This document shows positions 35,571 to 44,639 of a stretch of 64,000 nucleotides of DNA, in pieces. Origin of the DNA: an uncultured Erwinia sp. (GTDB taxonomy: Bacteria > Pseudomonadota > Gammaproteobacteria > Enterobacterales > Enterobacteriaceae); contig CAMIKG010000019.1 in assembly GCA_946221915.1 (NCBI GenBank), forward strand, positions 4,142-68,141. Reading direction: 5' to 3'. The notes below the pieces were generated by a model that saw only the letters and a program-made list of their open reading frames with translations, had not been told where the DNA came from and did not search any database. The first letter of the stretch is position 1. Each line of letters begins with the position of its first letter. A program made the position numbers and the translations under genes.

Positions 35571-36535
35571 TGCACGTCCTGATTGTTAAGACCTCTTCAA
35601 TGGGGGATGTGCTGCATACCCTTCCTGCACTGACTGACGCCATGCATGCCATTCCGGGTATCCAGTTCGACTGGGTCGTGGAAGAAGGCTTTGCGCAGAT
35701 CCCCTCCTGGCATCCGGCAGTTGACCGGGTTTTACCGGTGGCGATACGCCGCTGGCGTAAACACTGGTTTGGTCCCCGGCAGCGTGAAGAACGCGTGCAG
35801 TTTAAACGCGCGTTACAGTCACGCCAGTATGATGTGGTGATCGATGCGCAGGGATTAATTAAAAGTGCAGCGCTGGTGACCCGCCTGGCAAAAGGGGTGA
35901 AGCATGGTCAGGATAGCCGCAGCGCGCGTGAGCCCTTCGCCAGCTGGTGGTATGACAAACGTCACACCATCAATAAACAGCAACATGCCGTAGAGCGTAC
36001 GCGGGAACTGTTCGCAAAAAGTCTGGGCTATGACAAACCCGGCACGCAGGGTGATTACGCTATTGCGCGCCATTTTCTTGCGGAACCGCCGGTGGATGAG
36101 CGGCCATATCTGGTGTTTCTGCATGCCACCACGCGCGACAACAAGCACTGGCCGGAGGATCACTGGCGTGAGCTGATCGGTCTGATGGCGGGCAGTGGAT
36201 TGCAGATTAAACTGCCATGGGGCGCGGAGCATGAGCATCAGCGTGCGCTGCGTCTGGCTGAGGGTTTTGATTACGTTGAAGTGTTGCCCAAACTGACGCT
36301 GGAGCAGGTTGCCCGCACGCTGGCGGGAGCAAAAGCGGTGGTGTCAGTGGATACCGGGCTGAGTCATTTAACCGCCGCGCTTGATCGGCCGAATATTACC
36401 CTGTATGGCCCGACTGATCCGGGGTTGATCGGGGGGTATGGGGAGAATCAGTTTGTTCTTCGTCCGGAAGCGTCAAACGATATGGCAGCAATTGCAGCGA
36501 AAACCGTTATGCAGAAGATAGCGACTTTATGGTAA
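35570..36535 (+). CDS. waaC: ADP-heptose--LPS heptosyltransferase I
   Basis: WaaC transfers the first heptose onto Kdo2-lipid A. The 321-residue GT9 protein has the N-terminal VKTSSMGDVLHTLPAL acceptor-side motif and VSVDTGLSHLTAALDRPNITLYGPTDP in the donor domain. It is translationally coupled to waaF. A 330-base AT-rich gap follows, marking a change in base composition. Confidence 0.96.
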   Translation: MHVLIVKTSSMGDVLHTLPALTDAMHAIPGIQFDWVVEEGFAQIPSWHPAVDRVLPVAIRRWRKHWFGPRQREERVQFKRALQSRQYDVVIDAQGLIKSAALVTRLAKGVKHGQDSRSAREPFASWWYDKRHTINKQQHAVERTRELFAKSLGYDKPGTQGDYAIARHFLAEPPVDERPYLVFLHATTRDNKHWPEDHWRELIGLMAGSGLQIKLPWGAEHEHQRALRLAEGFDYVEVLPKLTLEQVARTLAGAKAVVSVDTGLSHLTAALDRPNITLYGPTDPGLIGGYGENQFVLRPEASNDMAAIAAKTVMQKIATLW

Positions 36536-36865
36536 TGATGAATGCAAAAAGTTGTCTATGAAGTGGCTTTTTTTCGAGAAATTGAAGAACATATAGCATG
36601 CTAGCCAACACGGACTGGCAGGTTTTAAAACATGTAGTCAGTTATTGCTGGTAACGGGTTTTATGCTTTCAACGCACCTACTTTCGTTATTGGATGTGAG
36701 GCTCGTAAAAAATGAGACTTTTCAAGCAAACAACATCCATGCGAAAATTTTATAACGCATAGGGTGTTCAGTCAGTATCTGGATACAGTTCAGATTTAAT
36801 TACCTGAAAGCGTTTGCAACATCAAGGTGAATCCATGAGGAAAAATGAGGCAATAGCGATATAAC
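36536..36865 (+). other. AT-rich gap between waaC and the waaZ-like gene
   Basis: These 330 bases hold no convincing ORF. Base composition falls sharply from the GC-rich waaC and stays low to the end of waaL. It probably contains the promoter of the next two genes and marks the left edge of laterally acquired DNA. I see no clear terminator or operator. Confidence 0.5.
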
Positions 36866-37771
36866 ATGGGAACATTTTTCAAGCAGATCTACAGATATAC
36901 CCGCCCACGTCGCTATCGTCATAACGAAAATTTGTGGCCTTATGTCAGGATTACACGCGCCAATGAAGGACACATCGAAAGTCTGAGATTTCGTGGACAT
37001 CCAGTACCTATTGTTAATCTTTCCAGTCTGAAAGATAAATATTCTGGTGATCTGCTGGTTGTTGCTTCAGGCCCGTCAGTCAATGAAATTGACTTCACAC
37101 CTCTGAAAAAGTTACCCGCGATGGGAGTGAATGGTTCCTGGTACCTGCGCGATAAAACCAGCTTTAACTTATTTATGATTGTCGATATGACCTTCATCGA
37201 CCAACGTCCAAATATGGTTAATGAGGTTATTAGCGATCAAAATATAATGTTTTTCACGACAGTTAATTGTCTGGTAAAAATAATAAAACAGTTTGGTTTA
37301 TCTGCTTTGCGTTGTCAGATAGCGATTATTGAAGATGCATGTTATAAAATTTTTAAGCCGCAGATCCTGCCAGATGAAATCCATCAGCATTATCAGCATG
37401 AAAAAGATATCAGCTTCAGCGAGGCTGATAAAAATATAGCGTTTTCTCATGACATACGTAAAGGCGTTTTTGACGCGGCTACAGTAGCTTACTGGGCTCT
37501 GCAGGTTATTCATTTTATGGGTTTTAACAGGCTTATGATTGCCGGCCTGGATATGAATAATTTTCAGCGCCCCCGATTCTACGAAAATGAACACGACATT
37601 TCCCCCAGCTTCCTGGAGGATAAATTTACAGGATTAATAGAACCAGCATTTTCACATGCGAGTAAAGTATTCAAAGAAAAAAACATTGAAGTTTTAAATC
37701 TTTCGTTACAAAGCAGATTAGATAGTAGTGTTTTTAAAAAGGTAAGTTCTAATGACATCCAGCAGAAATGA
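36866..37771 (+). CDS. WaaZ-like LPS core protein (possible Kdo transferase)
   Basis: The 301-residue protein resembles WaaZ/RfaZ in layout: LLVVASGPSVNEIDFTPLKK, GVNGSWYLRD, and a second half with GVFDAATVAYWALQVIHFMGF and IAGLDMNNFQRPRFYE. This is the pattern of DUF115-like sugar-phosphate transferases. WaaZ is linked to partial addition of a third Kdo to the core. Assignment is from remembered motifs only. The gene is AT-rich, has a poor ribosome site, and overlaps waaL by 20 bases. Confidence 0.55.
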   Translation: MGTFFKQIYRYTRPRRYRHNENLWPYVRITRANEGHIESLRFRGHPVPIVNLSSLKDKYSGDLLVVASGPSVNEIDFTPLKKLPAMGVNGSWYLRDKTSFNLFMIVDMTFIDQRPNMVNEVISDQNIMFFTTVNCLVKIIKQFGLSALRCQIAIIEDACYKIFKPQILPDEIHQHYQHEKDISFSEADKNIAFSHDIRKGVFDAATVAYWALQVIHFMGFNRLMIAGLDMNNFQRPRFYENEHDISPSFLEDKFTGLIEPAFSHASKVFKEKNIEVLNLSLQSRLDSSVFKKVSSNDIQQK

Positions 37772-38924
37772 TATTTTTTTATCCAGGGGAATGATTCTTT
37801 TCTATGCAGCATTTCTTCTGGCTTTTCCTTTCGCCAGTGGATTAAGTAAGGTTAATAATTTATTTCATGTTTCATTGATTTTTTTCCTTGCCATTTTCTT
37901 TTCAAATAAAAAAAGAAGAGATGACTTAGTAAAAAAAACAGAATTGAAAAAAGGTATTATCATAATTACCCTTTTCCTTTTTTATTTCTCAATGAGTACA
38001 CTCTGGAGCAGTGATACGGATACATTCCTTTCTGAGCTGACTCATGGCTTTTATATTTTAATATTTATCATTATTTTTTCGATTGTTTCTTCATTTGGAA
38101 AAAAAAATACGATAATGTCGGCTGTTTTAATCGGCACCCTCATATTATTGTTATTAACATTTATCTGTGTTGATAAAAAAACTTTATTTACAGGCCGTCT
38201 CCAGGAAGGGTTCTCACTGGCACCAGAAAACGTCATTGATATGGCGGGATACTATGGCATCGGGATTTTTTGTTGTCTCATATTAATACGAGAGACGGGT
38301 CAAAAATGGCTCTATATTCCTGTGATATCCTTGCTCTTCGGCATGTTGTTAACGCAAAGCCGTGGCCCCTTACTTTCGCTCTTTGTAGCCTGTATTCCAT
38401 TACTGGTGTTTAAACGCATACGCCTCAGCCATCTGCTAATCATAATGATAAGTATTACAGCTATAGTGCTTATCGTCGCTTTTGCCAATGCAGACCTTAT
38501 CTTACGTCGTATTGAAATGAGTTATTCACAGAGCTTCATTCGCTTTGGCATCTGGGAAAATGCATTAGGCTATATTCAGCAGAAGCCCTGGTTTGGCTGG
38601 GGCTTCAATAAAGAACTCGATTTTGTGAACTCTATTGGTCAACGCGTACATACAACACACAGCCTTTACGTCGCGACGTTACTGAAAGGTGGGATTGTTG
38701 GCGGGCTGTTGCTTTTAAGTGTTATTGCTTACGGTTTGTTTATGGGATGGCAACAAATCAAAGAAGGTCACGCGCTGGAAACATCTATGTTCCTGTTTAG
38801 TCTTCTGTTCTATCTCACTCAGGGCATGTTTCTTATTAGCAATCCAAGCGTTTCGTGGATAATGTTTTGGCTGCCACTGGCAGTAGTGATGACATTATCT
38901 AAACGTCAGCTATTCTCCCGATAA
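37752..38924 (+). CDS. waaL: O-antigen ligase WaaL
   Basis: WaaL joins undecaprenyl-linked O-antigen to lipid A-core at the periplasmic face of the inner membrane. The 390-residue protein has about ten to twelve membrane segments. It has the large periplasmic loop of the Wzy_C family, with TQSRGPLLSL (conserved arginine) and HTTHSLYVATLLKGG (the ligase histidine). Like its upstream partner it is AT-rich, and ligases vary with O-antigen type. It converges on the GT9 gene. Confidence 0.88.
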   Translation: MTSSRNDIFLSRGMILFYAAFLLAFPFASGLSKVNNLFHVSLIFFLAIFFSNKKRRDDLVKKTELKKGIIIITLFLFYFSMSTLWSSDTDTFLSELTHGFYILIFIIIFSIVSSFGKKNTIMSAVLIGTLILLLLTFICVDKKTLFTGRLQEGFSLAPENVIDMAGYYGIGIFCCLILIRETGQKWLYIPVISLLFGMLLTQSRGPLLSLFVACIPLLVFKRIRLSHLLIIMISITAIVLIVAFANADLILRRIEMSYSQSFIRFGIWENALGYIQQKPWFGWGFNKELDFVNSIGQRVHTTHSLYVATLLKGGIVGGLLLLSVIAYGLFMGWQQIKEGHALETSMFLFSLLFYLTQGMFLISNPSVSWIMFWLPLAVVMTLSKRQLFSR

Positions 38925-38942
38925 AGATCGTTCACGGCTTGC

Positions 38943-38977
38943 AGTCAGTGCACCCGCATTACGCGGGTGCACTGACT
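38943..38977. terminator. Bidirectional terminator after waaL
   Basis: AGTCAGTGCACCCGC and its exact complement form a 15-bp perfect stem with an ATTAC loop. It separates convergent waaL and the GT9 gene. Confidence 0.85.
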
Positions 38978-38979
38978 TA

Positions 38980-40050
38980 TTAATCAGCGATGAGCTGAAT
39001 AATTTTGTCATGAACTTCTTGTGCACTGAAATATTCGAGAGGCTGGCTACCGGTTAACATGTCAGCTTCCATCTTCAGAATGCAATGCTGCGCTAAGTCC
39101 TGGTATGGACCAGTATACTTTGGTTCAGCATCGGCATATAGACTTACTGTAGCTGTTTGCAGAGCGACAGCAAGATGGAGCGGACCTGTATCACCAGTGA
39201 CCAGCACATCTAAACCATCAATCAGCGTCAATAATTCTTTCAGAGATGTTTTACCAACCCAGTTTTCAATTCTGGAAAATTGTACATCACCCACCATTTG
39301 CTCAAACTGATCCACTAAACTCCGATCTTTAGCGCCACCAGTTAAAACCACCTGGTAAGTGTCATCCTTGCTCAGTTGCACCGCAAGTTCAGCAAAACGT
39401 GCAACTGGCCAGCATCGGCTGGCTTCTGAGGCGCCTAACTGAAAGCCGATACGTATTTTTCCATCAACTTTTGATGCTGGTGTCCAGTCAACTGGAATAC
39501 GCATTCTGATGTCATTGTTGTTAACACCAAGAACGCTAAGCAAATCCAGTTTGCGCTGAATTAGATGCTGGCCTGAAGCTGATGAATATGCATTAAGCCA
39601 GTGATTAATGAGCGGGCCGTCAACGCGATAATTATCACGAATAATATATTCACTATGAGATAAAACAGCACATAATATATCGTAAGGCATATAGGAGTGC
39701 AGAATCACAGTTAGCTGGGGTTGAAAATTTCGCAATTTTCGAATCAGCGGATATGCATCGCGAATTTTATTATCCCAGGTAAAAACATCATCAAACCACG
39801 AGCTACCGACTACAAGTGGACGATTCTTATCACTAGTAACCAGCGCGAAAGATGCCTGCGGATAACGTTGCTTCAGCGCATGGATTGCGGGCGTATTGAA
39901 CATTAAATCGCCCAATGCCGTAGTTGAATAAATCGCAATTCGCTGAAACTCCATATCAGGAGTCATAGGTTTATTCTTTTTTAAATGGCGGGAAAAAACG
40001 GTATATAGCGTTAGCGCCCGATTTATCCATTTTACTTTATTTTCCTTCAT
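38980..40050 (-). CDS. Glycosyltransferase family 9 (heptosyltransferase-like)
   Basis: The 356-residue protein has the GT9 layout: IAIYSTTALGDLMFNTPAIHALKQRYP at the acceptor side, then IGFQLGASEASRCWP and VTGDTGPLHLAVALQTATVSLY at the donor side. It probably adds a heptose or related sugar to the LPS core. It is distinct from WaaF, WaaC and WaaQ, so this would be the fourth GT9 enzyme of the locus. It is downstream of, and overlaps by 14 bases, the deacetylase gene, so the two form a small reverse-strand operon. Confidence 0.8.
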   Translation of the reverse strand: MKENKVKWINRALTLYTVFSRHLKKNKPMTPDMEFQRIAIYSTTALGDLMFNTPAIHALKQRYPQASFALVTSDKNRPLVVGSSWFDDVFTWDNKIRDAYPLIRKLRNFQPQLTVILHSYMPYDILCAVLSHSEYIIRDNYRVDGPLINHWLNAYSSASGQHLIQRKLDLLSVLGVNNNDIRMRIPVDWTPASKVDGKIRIGFQLGASEASRCWPVARFAELAVQLSKDDTYQVVLTGGAKDRSLVDQFEQMVGDVQFSRIENWVGKTSLKELLTLIDGLDVLVTGDTGPLHLAVALQTATVSLYADAEPKYTGPYQDLAQHCILKMEADMLTGSQPLEYFSAQEVHDKIIQLIAD

Positions 40051-41026
40051 GACTTTCGCTCACCGTTTTCTGATAATATTCCGCCAGTGTCATGCCACGG
40101 GTACGAGAGTGAAGATAATCGAAAAGCTCTTCTAAATCGTCATACAGCGCGTCTATATCCGCCTCAGAGTGGAATGTGGGGCTACCACCAGGCATAAATT
40201 CTGAAGAGTGCAGCATAAATTCAACATAATCACTGCCGCGAGCGAGCGTCTTTTCAACAACGTTAATCATCTGGGCAACGTTGCCACCTGACGGGCGCAA
40301 CCAATGTACAGAAGGGCTACGCTGCTTACCGCGTAAGCGATCATAAGCAGCTTTAGCATGATTCATTAAGGGCGGATGTTTATACTCAATGCTCATAGGT
40401 ACTTCAAGTAATGGTGAGTTGCCGGGTTTCGAAATATCTTGCTGGTCTATAAAATAAGCGGTATCCGGAAAATGCAGATAATTTGTTCCACCATTGCCTT
40501 GCGGCGCACCGGGTGAAAGCGCCCAGTTGACACGGGGTGTTACGGAGCAATCTACCTGATAGTTAAGCTCAATGAGTAACTGTGCATAATATTCATTAAA
40601 TGCCCATCGACCTGCACGATGGCTACGCATTTTTACCTGCAGGGTGTCTTCTAGCAACCGCGTGATATAGATGACTTTTTCCCGGATCCTCTCTTGAGGA
40701 TACTCAATCAGATACGGTTTATACCGCCAGTCATCACCAGTTAAATCATATAGTGGAGGGCTGTTCCACGCATGCAAATGCATACCAATTTCCCCCGTGT
40801 TACGAGCGATAACATCACGGGCAAACTCCACATACTCTGGATCAACAGCCATCTCGTAATTTGTAAGCCAGGTAGGTTTGAACGCGTATTTTTCACATAG
40901 CTGCTGGAAGCGAGGCAGAAACCGGGTATTTTCGGTTACTATGCGATCGTGATTCTGCCAAAGGTTATCGCCTTCGGTATCGATGGTGATGATAAACGCG
41001 GGCTTACCCATTTTTATTCCTGCCAT
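40037..41026 (-). CDS. WabN-like polysaccharide deacetylase
   Basis: The 329-residue protein is a NodB-type carbohydrate esterase: FIITIDTEGDNLW carries the metal-binding aspartates, GEIGMHLHAWNSPP the histidine pair, and RSHRAGRWAFNE the catalytic arginine region. In Klebsiella, WabN removes the acetyl group from a core GlcNAc added by WabH. A WabH-like gene lies nearby, so the same role is inferred. It is translationally coupled to the GT9 gene and divergent from waaQ. Confidence 0.72.
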   Translation of the reverse strand: MAGIKMGKPAFIITIDTEGDNLWQNHDRIVTENTRFLPRFQQLCEKYAFKPTWLTNYEMAVDPEYVEFARDVIARNTGEIGMHLHAWNSPPLYDLTGDDWRYKPYLIEYPQERIREKVIYITRLLEDTLQVKMRSHRAGRWAFNEYYAQLLIELNYQVDCSVTPRVNWALSPGAPQGNGGTNYLHFPDTAYFIDQQDISKPGNSPLLEVPMSIEYKHPPLMNHAKAAYDRLRGKQRSPSVHWLRPSGGNVAQMINVVEKTLARGSDYVEFMLHSSEFMPGGSPTFHSEADIDALYDDLEELFDYLHSRTRGMTLAEYYQKTVSESHEGK

Positions 41027-41173
41027 AAAATTACCTGTCCACTATGTTACTTAGCGGATTACGATTGCGCAAAGTTATTCCATGACAGCACACCATTGTG
41101 CTGAGAGAGACGCTAGCCACGCCACAAAGTCTGCTTTAGAATCAAAGGCAGGTTCACCAAATAGCGATAACGC

Positions 41174-42247
41174 ATGAAACAACCAGACCTGCCGCTTTCT
41201 TTCTCTCAGACTCCACGCATTCTGGTGATCAAATTTCGCCACCATGGCGATATGCTGCTGACGACACCCGTGATCCATTCCCTGCGTAAAGCGTATCCGC
41301 AGGCGAAAATCGACGTGCTGCTTTACGAAGAGACGCGTCCAATGCTGGCGAACCATCCCGATATAAATCAGATTTACGCCATTGACCGTAAGTGGAAAAA
41401 ACAGGGTGTACGCCATCAGCTCAGCCAGGAGTGGCGACTGATGAAAACGCTGCGCCAGCAGCATTATTCGCTGGTGATCAATCTGGCTGATCAGTCACGT
41501 AGCGGCATGATTGCCCGCTTTACCGGCGCACCCTGTCGCGTGGGATTTGACTTTCCTCGCCGCCGCAATGCCTGGTGGCGCATGTGCCATACCGTGCTGG
41601 TTCCGACCGATAATCACGGCAGTCTGCATACGGTAGAGCAGAACCTTTCTGTACTGGCGCCACTGCAGCTGGCTGAACCGGTCACCGATGTGGCGATGCA
41701 TTACTCCACCAGCGATCGTGAAAAGATACAGACATTGCTGGGCGCCACAGGGGAGTACATTGTGGTACAACCCACATCGCGCTGGTTCTTTAAATGCTGG
41801 GATGAGCAAAAGTTTGCCGCCACTCTGCAGGCTCTGCATGATGATGGCCATACTCTGGTACTGACCTCCGGTCCCGATCAGCGCGAGCTGGAGATGGTGT
41901 CCACTATTATCAGCCACATGCGCACCAGCGATCGCGTGATTTCACTGGCCGGCCAGCTGACCCTGCCGCAGCTGGCTGCCGTAATTGACCACGCGCGGCT
42001 GTTTATTGGCGTCGACTCAGTGCCGATGCATATGGCGGCGGCGCTGCAGACCCCCTGTGTGGCGCTGTTCGGCCCATCAAAACTCGTCTTCTGGCGGCCA
42101 TGGCAGGTAAAAGGCGAAGTGATCTGGGCCGGTGACTACGGGCCACTGCCCGATCCGGATCAGGTGGATACCGGCACCAGTGAGCGTTATCTTGACGCCA
42201 TCCCCGTTGAGACGGTGCTGAATGCGGCTCGTAAACTGCTGGCATAA
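41174..42247 (+). CDS. waaQ: LPS core heptosyltransferase III
   Basis: WaaQ adds the branching third heptose to heptose II of the inner core. The 357-residue GT9 protein shows ILVIKFRHHGDMLLTTPVIHSLRKAYP, VQPTSRWFFKCW and GVDSVPMHMAAALQTPCVALFGPS. It begins the forward run waaQ, two GT4 genes, waaA, waaE. The 147 bases before it, shared with the divergent deacetylase, should hold both promoters. Confidence 0.88.
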   Translation: MKQPDLPLSFSQTPRILVIKFRHHGDMLLTTPVIHSLRKAYPQAKIDVLLYEETRPMLANHPDINQIYAIDRKWKKQGVRHQLSQEWRLMKTLRQQHYSLVINLADQSRSGMIARFTGAPCRVGFDFPRRRNAWWRMCHTVLVPTDNHGSLHTVEQNLSVLAPLQLAEPVTDVAMHYSTSDREKIQTLLGATGEYIVVQPTSRWFFKCWDEQKFAATLQALHDDGHTLVLTSGPDQRELEMVSTIISHMRTSDRVISLAGQLTLPQLAAVIDHARLFIGVDSVPMHMAAALQTPCVALFGPSKLVFWRPWQVKGEVIWAGDYGPLPDPDQVDTGTSERYLDAIPVETVLNAARKLLA

Positions 42248-42284
42248 CCTGCCAAAGTGTTCTTTTCCAACCATGGATTAATGT

Positions 42285-43388
42285 ATGCGTATCCTGATGA
42301 TTATTGATGGCCTGCCGGGTGGTGGTGCAGAAAAAGTCGTGCTGACACTCTGCCAGGGTATGCAGCAGATGGGGCATACTGTCAGCCTGTTCTCACTGGC
42401 AAAGAAGTGTGATTACGTTATCCCGGAAGGGGTGAACTATCAGGTGGTGCTGAGCGACAGCCGCAAACCCTGGCGCAAACTCACCGAACTGACGCGCCGC
42501 GCCAGTGCGCTGGATCAGGCGATTATCGCCGAGCAGCAGGGCCACGGTGATTTCGACCTGGTATTTTCAAACCTGCATAAAACCGATCGTATTGTCACAC
42601 GTTGCCGCAGCATCAATCCGGCAAAACTCTGGTTCTGCATTCACGGCATTCTTTCCACTTCTTACCTCGGCCACCGCAAGGGATTCGATCGCTGGCTGAA
42701 GCGGCGCAAAATGGCCAGCATCTACCAGGGGAAAAATATTGTCGCGGTATCGCAGGCGATCAGTGACGACCTGCAAAACCATATTGGCGTCACGCCGGCC
42801 AATATTGCCGTCATTAATAATCCTTTCGATATCAATGGGCTGCTGCAACAAGCTGATGCGCCCTGCGAGTGGGAAGGCAGTGATTATCTGGTGCATGTCG
42901 GACGCTTTCATCCCAATAAACGCCATGACCGGCTGATAAAAGCCTATGCGCTTTCCGGCATCCCAGCGCCGCTGATACTGCTTGGCACTGGCACAGATGC
43001 ACAACTGGCGCAGGCAAAAGCACTGGCAGTTGAACTTGATGTGGCAGATCGCGTCGTTTTCGCCGGCTTTCAGGCCAATCCTTTTCCGTGGATTAAACAT
43101 GCCCGCATGCTGGTGCTCAGCTCTGACAGCGAAGGATTTGGAAATGTACTGGTTGAAGCGATGCTGTGCGGCACACCGGTCGTCAGCACACGCTGTCCCG
43201 GTGGACCTGCTGAAATTCTGCATAACGCGGGACTTGAACAGGCGCTGGCGGAGATGAATGAACAGTCGCTGGCGGAGAAAATGGCGACAATCTGGCAGCA
43301 TCCGCCGGTCATTAATCAGCAGGCGCTGGCGGGTTATGATATTGATCCTATCTGCCAGCAATACCTGGCGCTGAGCCAGACCCGCTAA
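42285..43388 (+). CDS. Glycosyltransferase family 4, WabH-like
   Basis: The 367-residue GT4 protein has MRILMIIDGLPGGGAEKV, a common start for this family, then VGRFHPNKRHDRLIKAY and the EGFGNVLVEAM retaining-enzyme motif, followed by PVVSTRCPGGPAEIL. In Klebsiella and Serratia, WabH adds GlcNAc to the outer core and WabN deacetylates it. Position between waaQ and the waaG-type gene supports this, but substrate is inference. Confidence 0.72.
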   Translation: MRILMIIDGLPGGGAEKVVLTLCQGMQQMGHTVSLFSLAKKCDYVIPEGVNYQVVLSDSRKPWRKLTELTRRASALDQAIIAEQQGHGDFDLVFSNLHKTDRIVTRCRSINPAKLWFCIHGILSTSYLGHRKGFDRWLKRRKMASIYQGKNIVAVSQAISDDLQNHIGVTPANIAVINNPFDINGLLQQADAPCEWEGSDYLVHVGRFHPNKRHDRLIKAYALSGIPAPLILLGTGTDAQLAQAKALAVELDVADRVVFAGFQANPFPWIKHARMLVLSSDSEGFGNVLVEAMLCGTPVVSTRCPGGPAEILHNAGLEQALAEMNEQSLAEKMATIWQHPPVINQQALAGYDIDPICQQYLALSQTR

Positions 43389-43412
43389 CCCCCACAGCAA
43401 GGAGCACCCTCC

Positions 43413-44549
43413 ATGAATAAAGTCCGCCTCGCCATCGTCAGACAGAAGTATCGCCCTGACGGCGGTGCAGAACGCTTTATCTCACGTGCGCTGGAAGCGC
43501 TCGACGGCGATCAGCTCGATCTCAATATTATTACCCGCAGCTGGCAGGGGAAACCCAATCCAGACTGGCATCTGCATATCTGCAACCCGAAAAAATGGGG
43601 GCGCATCTCGCGTGAGCGCGGGTTTGCCGTTGCTGCGCGTGCCTGCTGGCAGCAGGAAAAGTTTGATATTGTGCAGAGTCATGAGCGCATCGCGGGGTGC
43701 GATATCTTTCGCGCGGGTGATGGCGTGCACCGCGTCTGGCTGGAACAGCGCGCACGCATTATCACCCCACTGCAACGTCTGGTGACGCACTTAAGCCCGT
43801 ATCATCGCTACGTGATGCAGGCGGAAGAGGAGATGTTTCGCTCGCCGTCGCTGAAAAAAATCATCTGCAACTCGGAGATGGTGAAGCAGGATATCATTCG
43901 CTGCTTCCAGCTACCGGAAGAGAAGATTGCCGTTATCTATAACGCTATTGATGCCCAGCGCTTTCAGCCCGCGACCGAAGCAACCCGCCACGCCACACGT
44001 CAGCAGCTGCGTATTCCGCAGGAAGCCTGCACGCTGATTTATGTCGGTTCCGGTTTCGAGCGTAAAGGGCTGCGCGCCGCGATTCAGGCGATTGCCGATA
44101 GTGACCGTTACCTGATCGTGGTCGGCCAGGACAAGCAGCTGAACCGCTACCAGCAACTGGCGAATCAGCTTAACTGCCTGAACCGTATTCGTTTTGTTGG
44201 TGTTCAGCAGGACGTTGTCTCTTTCTATCACGCTGCCGATGGTCTGATCCTGCCAACGCTGTATGATCCGTTCCCGAATGTAATACTGGAAGCGATGGCG
44301 TGCGGACTGCCGGTGATTACCAGCTTCGGTTGCGGCGGAGCGGAATTTATCCGTGATGGTCAGGAAGGCTTTGTCTGTGACGCCTTAGATATCAACGCGT
44401 TAAATCAGGCTGTAAAACAGATTCCGCTAAAATCCGCCGATTCAGCGATGGGCGATGCTGCCCGCGCCAGAATTCTGCCTTATTCACCGCAGCGCCTGGC
44501 CTCTGAATTACATGCGTTGTATCAACAAGTATTGCAACAGCATGATTAA
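43413..44549 (+). CDS. LPS core glycosyltransferase WaaG/WabG type
   Basis: The 378-residue GT4 protein has VRQKYRPDGGAERFISRALEAL at the N-terminus, VYVGSGFERKGL-type phosphate-binding sequence and DPFPNVILEAMACGLPVITS. It is either WaaG (glucose to heptose II) or WabG (galacturonic acid to heptose II). The Klebsiella/Serratia-like gene set favours WabG. A GGAGC site lies before the ATG. Confidence 0.8.
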   Translation: MNKVRLAIVRQKYRPDGGAERFISRALEALDGDQLDLNIITRSWQGKPNPDWHLHICNPKKWGRISRERGFAVAARACWQQEKFDIVQSHERIAGCDIFRAGDGVHRVWLEQRARIITPLQRLVTHLSPYHRYVMQAEEEMFRSPSLKKIICNSEMVKQDIIRCFQLPEEKIAVIYNAIDAQRFQPATEATRHATRQQLRIPQEACTLIYVGSGFERKGLRAAIQAIADSDRYLIVVGQDKQLNRYQQLANQLNCLNRIRFVGVQQDVVSFYHAADGLILPTLYDPFPNVILEAMACGLPVITSFGCGGAEFIRDGQEGFVCDALDINALNQAVKQIPLKSADSAMGDAARARILPYSPQRLASELHALYQQVLQQHD

Positions 44550-44639
44550 GTAAGATGAGCATCAGCAAGTTATCTGCTAACATGCCGCATTGTTTTTCGG
44601 TTTACTATTTGACGCATTTGTGTCGCAAAAATAATTAGT

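Noticed and set aside
44609..44637. TTGACG and TAATTA 17 bases apart before waaA
   Set aside because: Transcription would start inside the waaA coding sequence, so a promoter here cannot serve its ribosome site.
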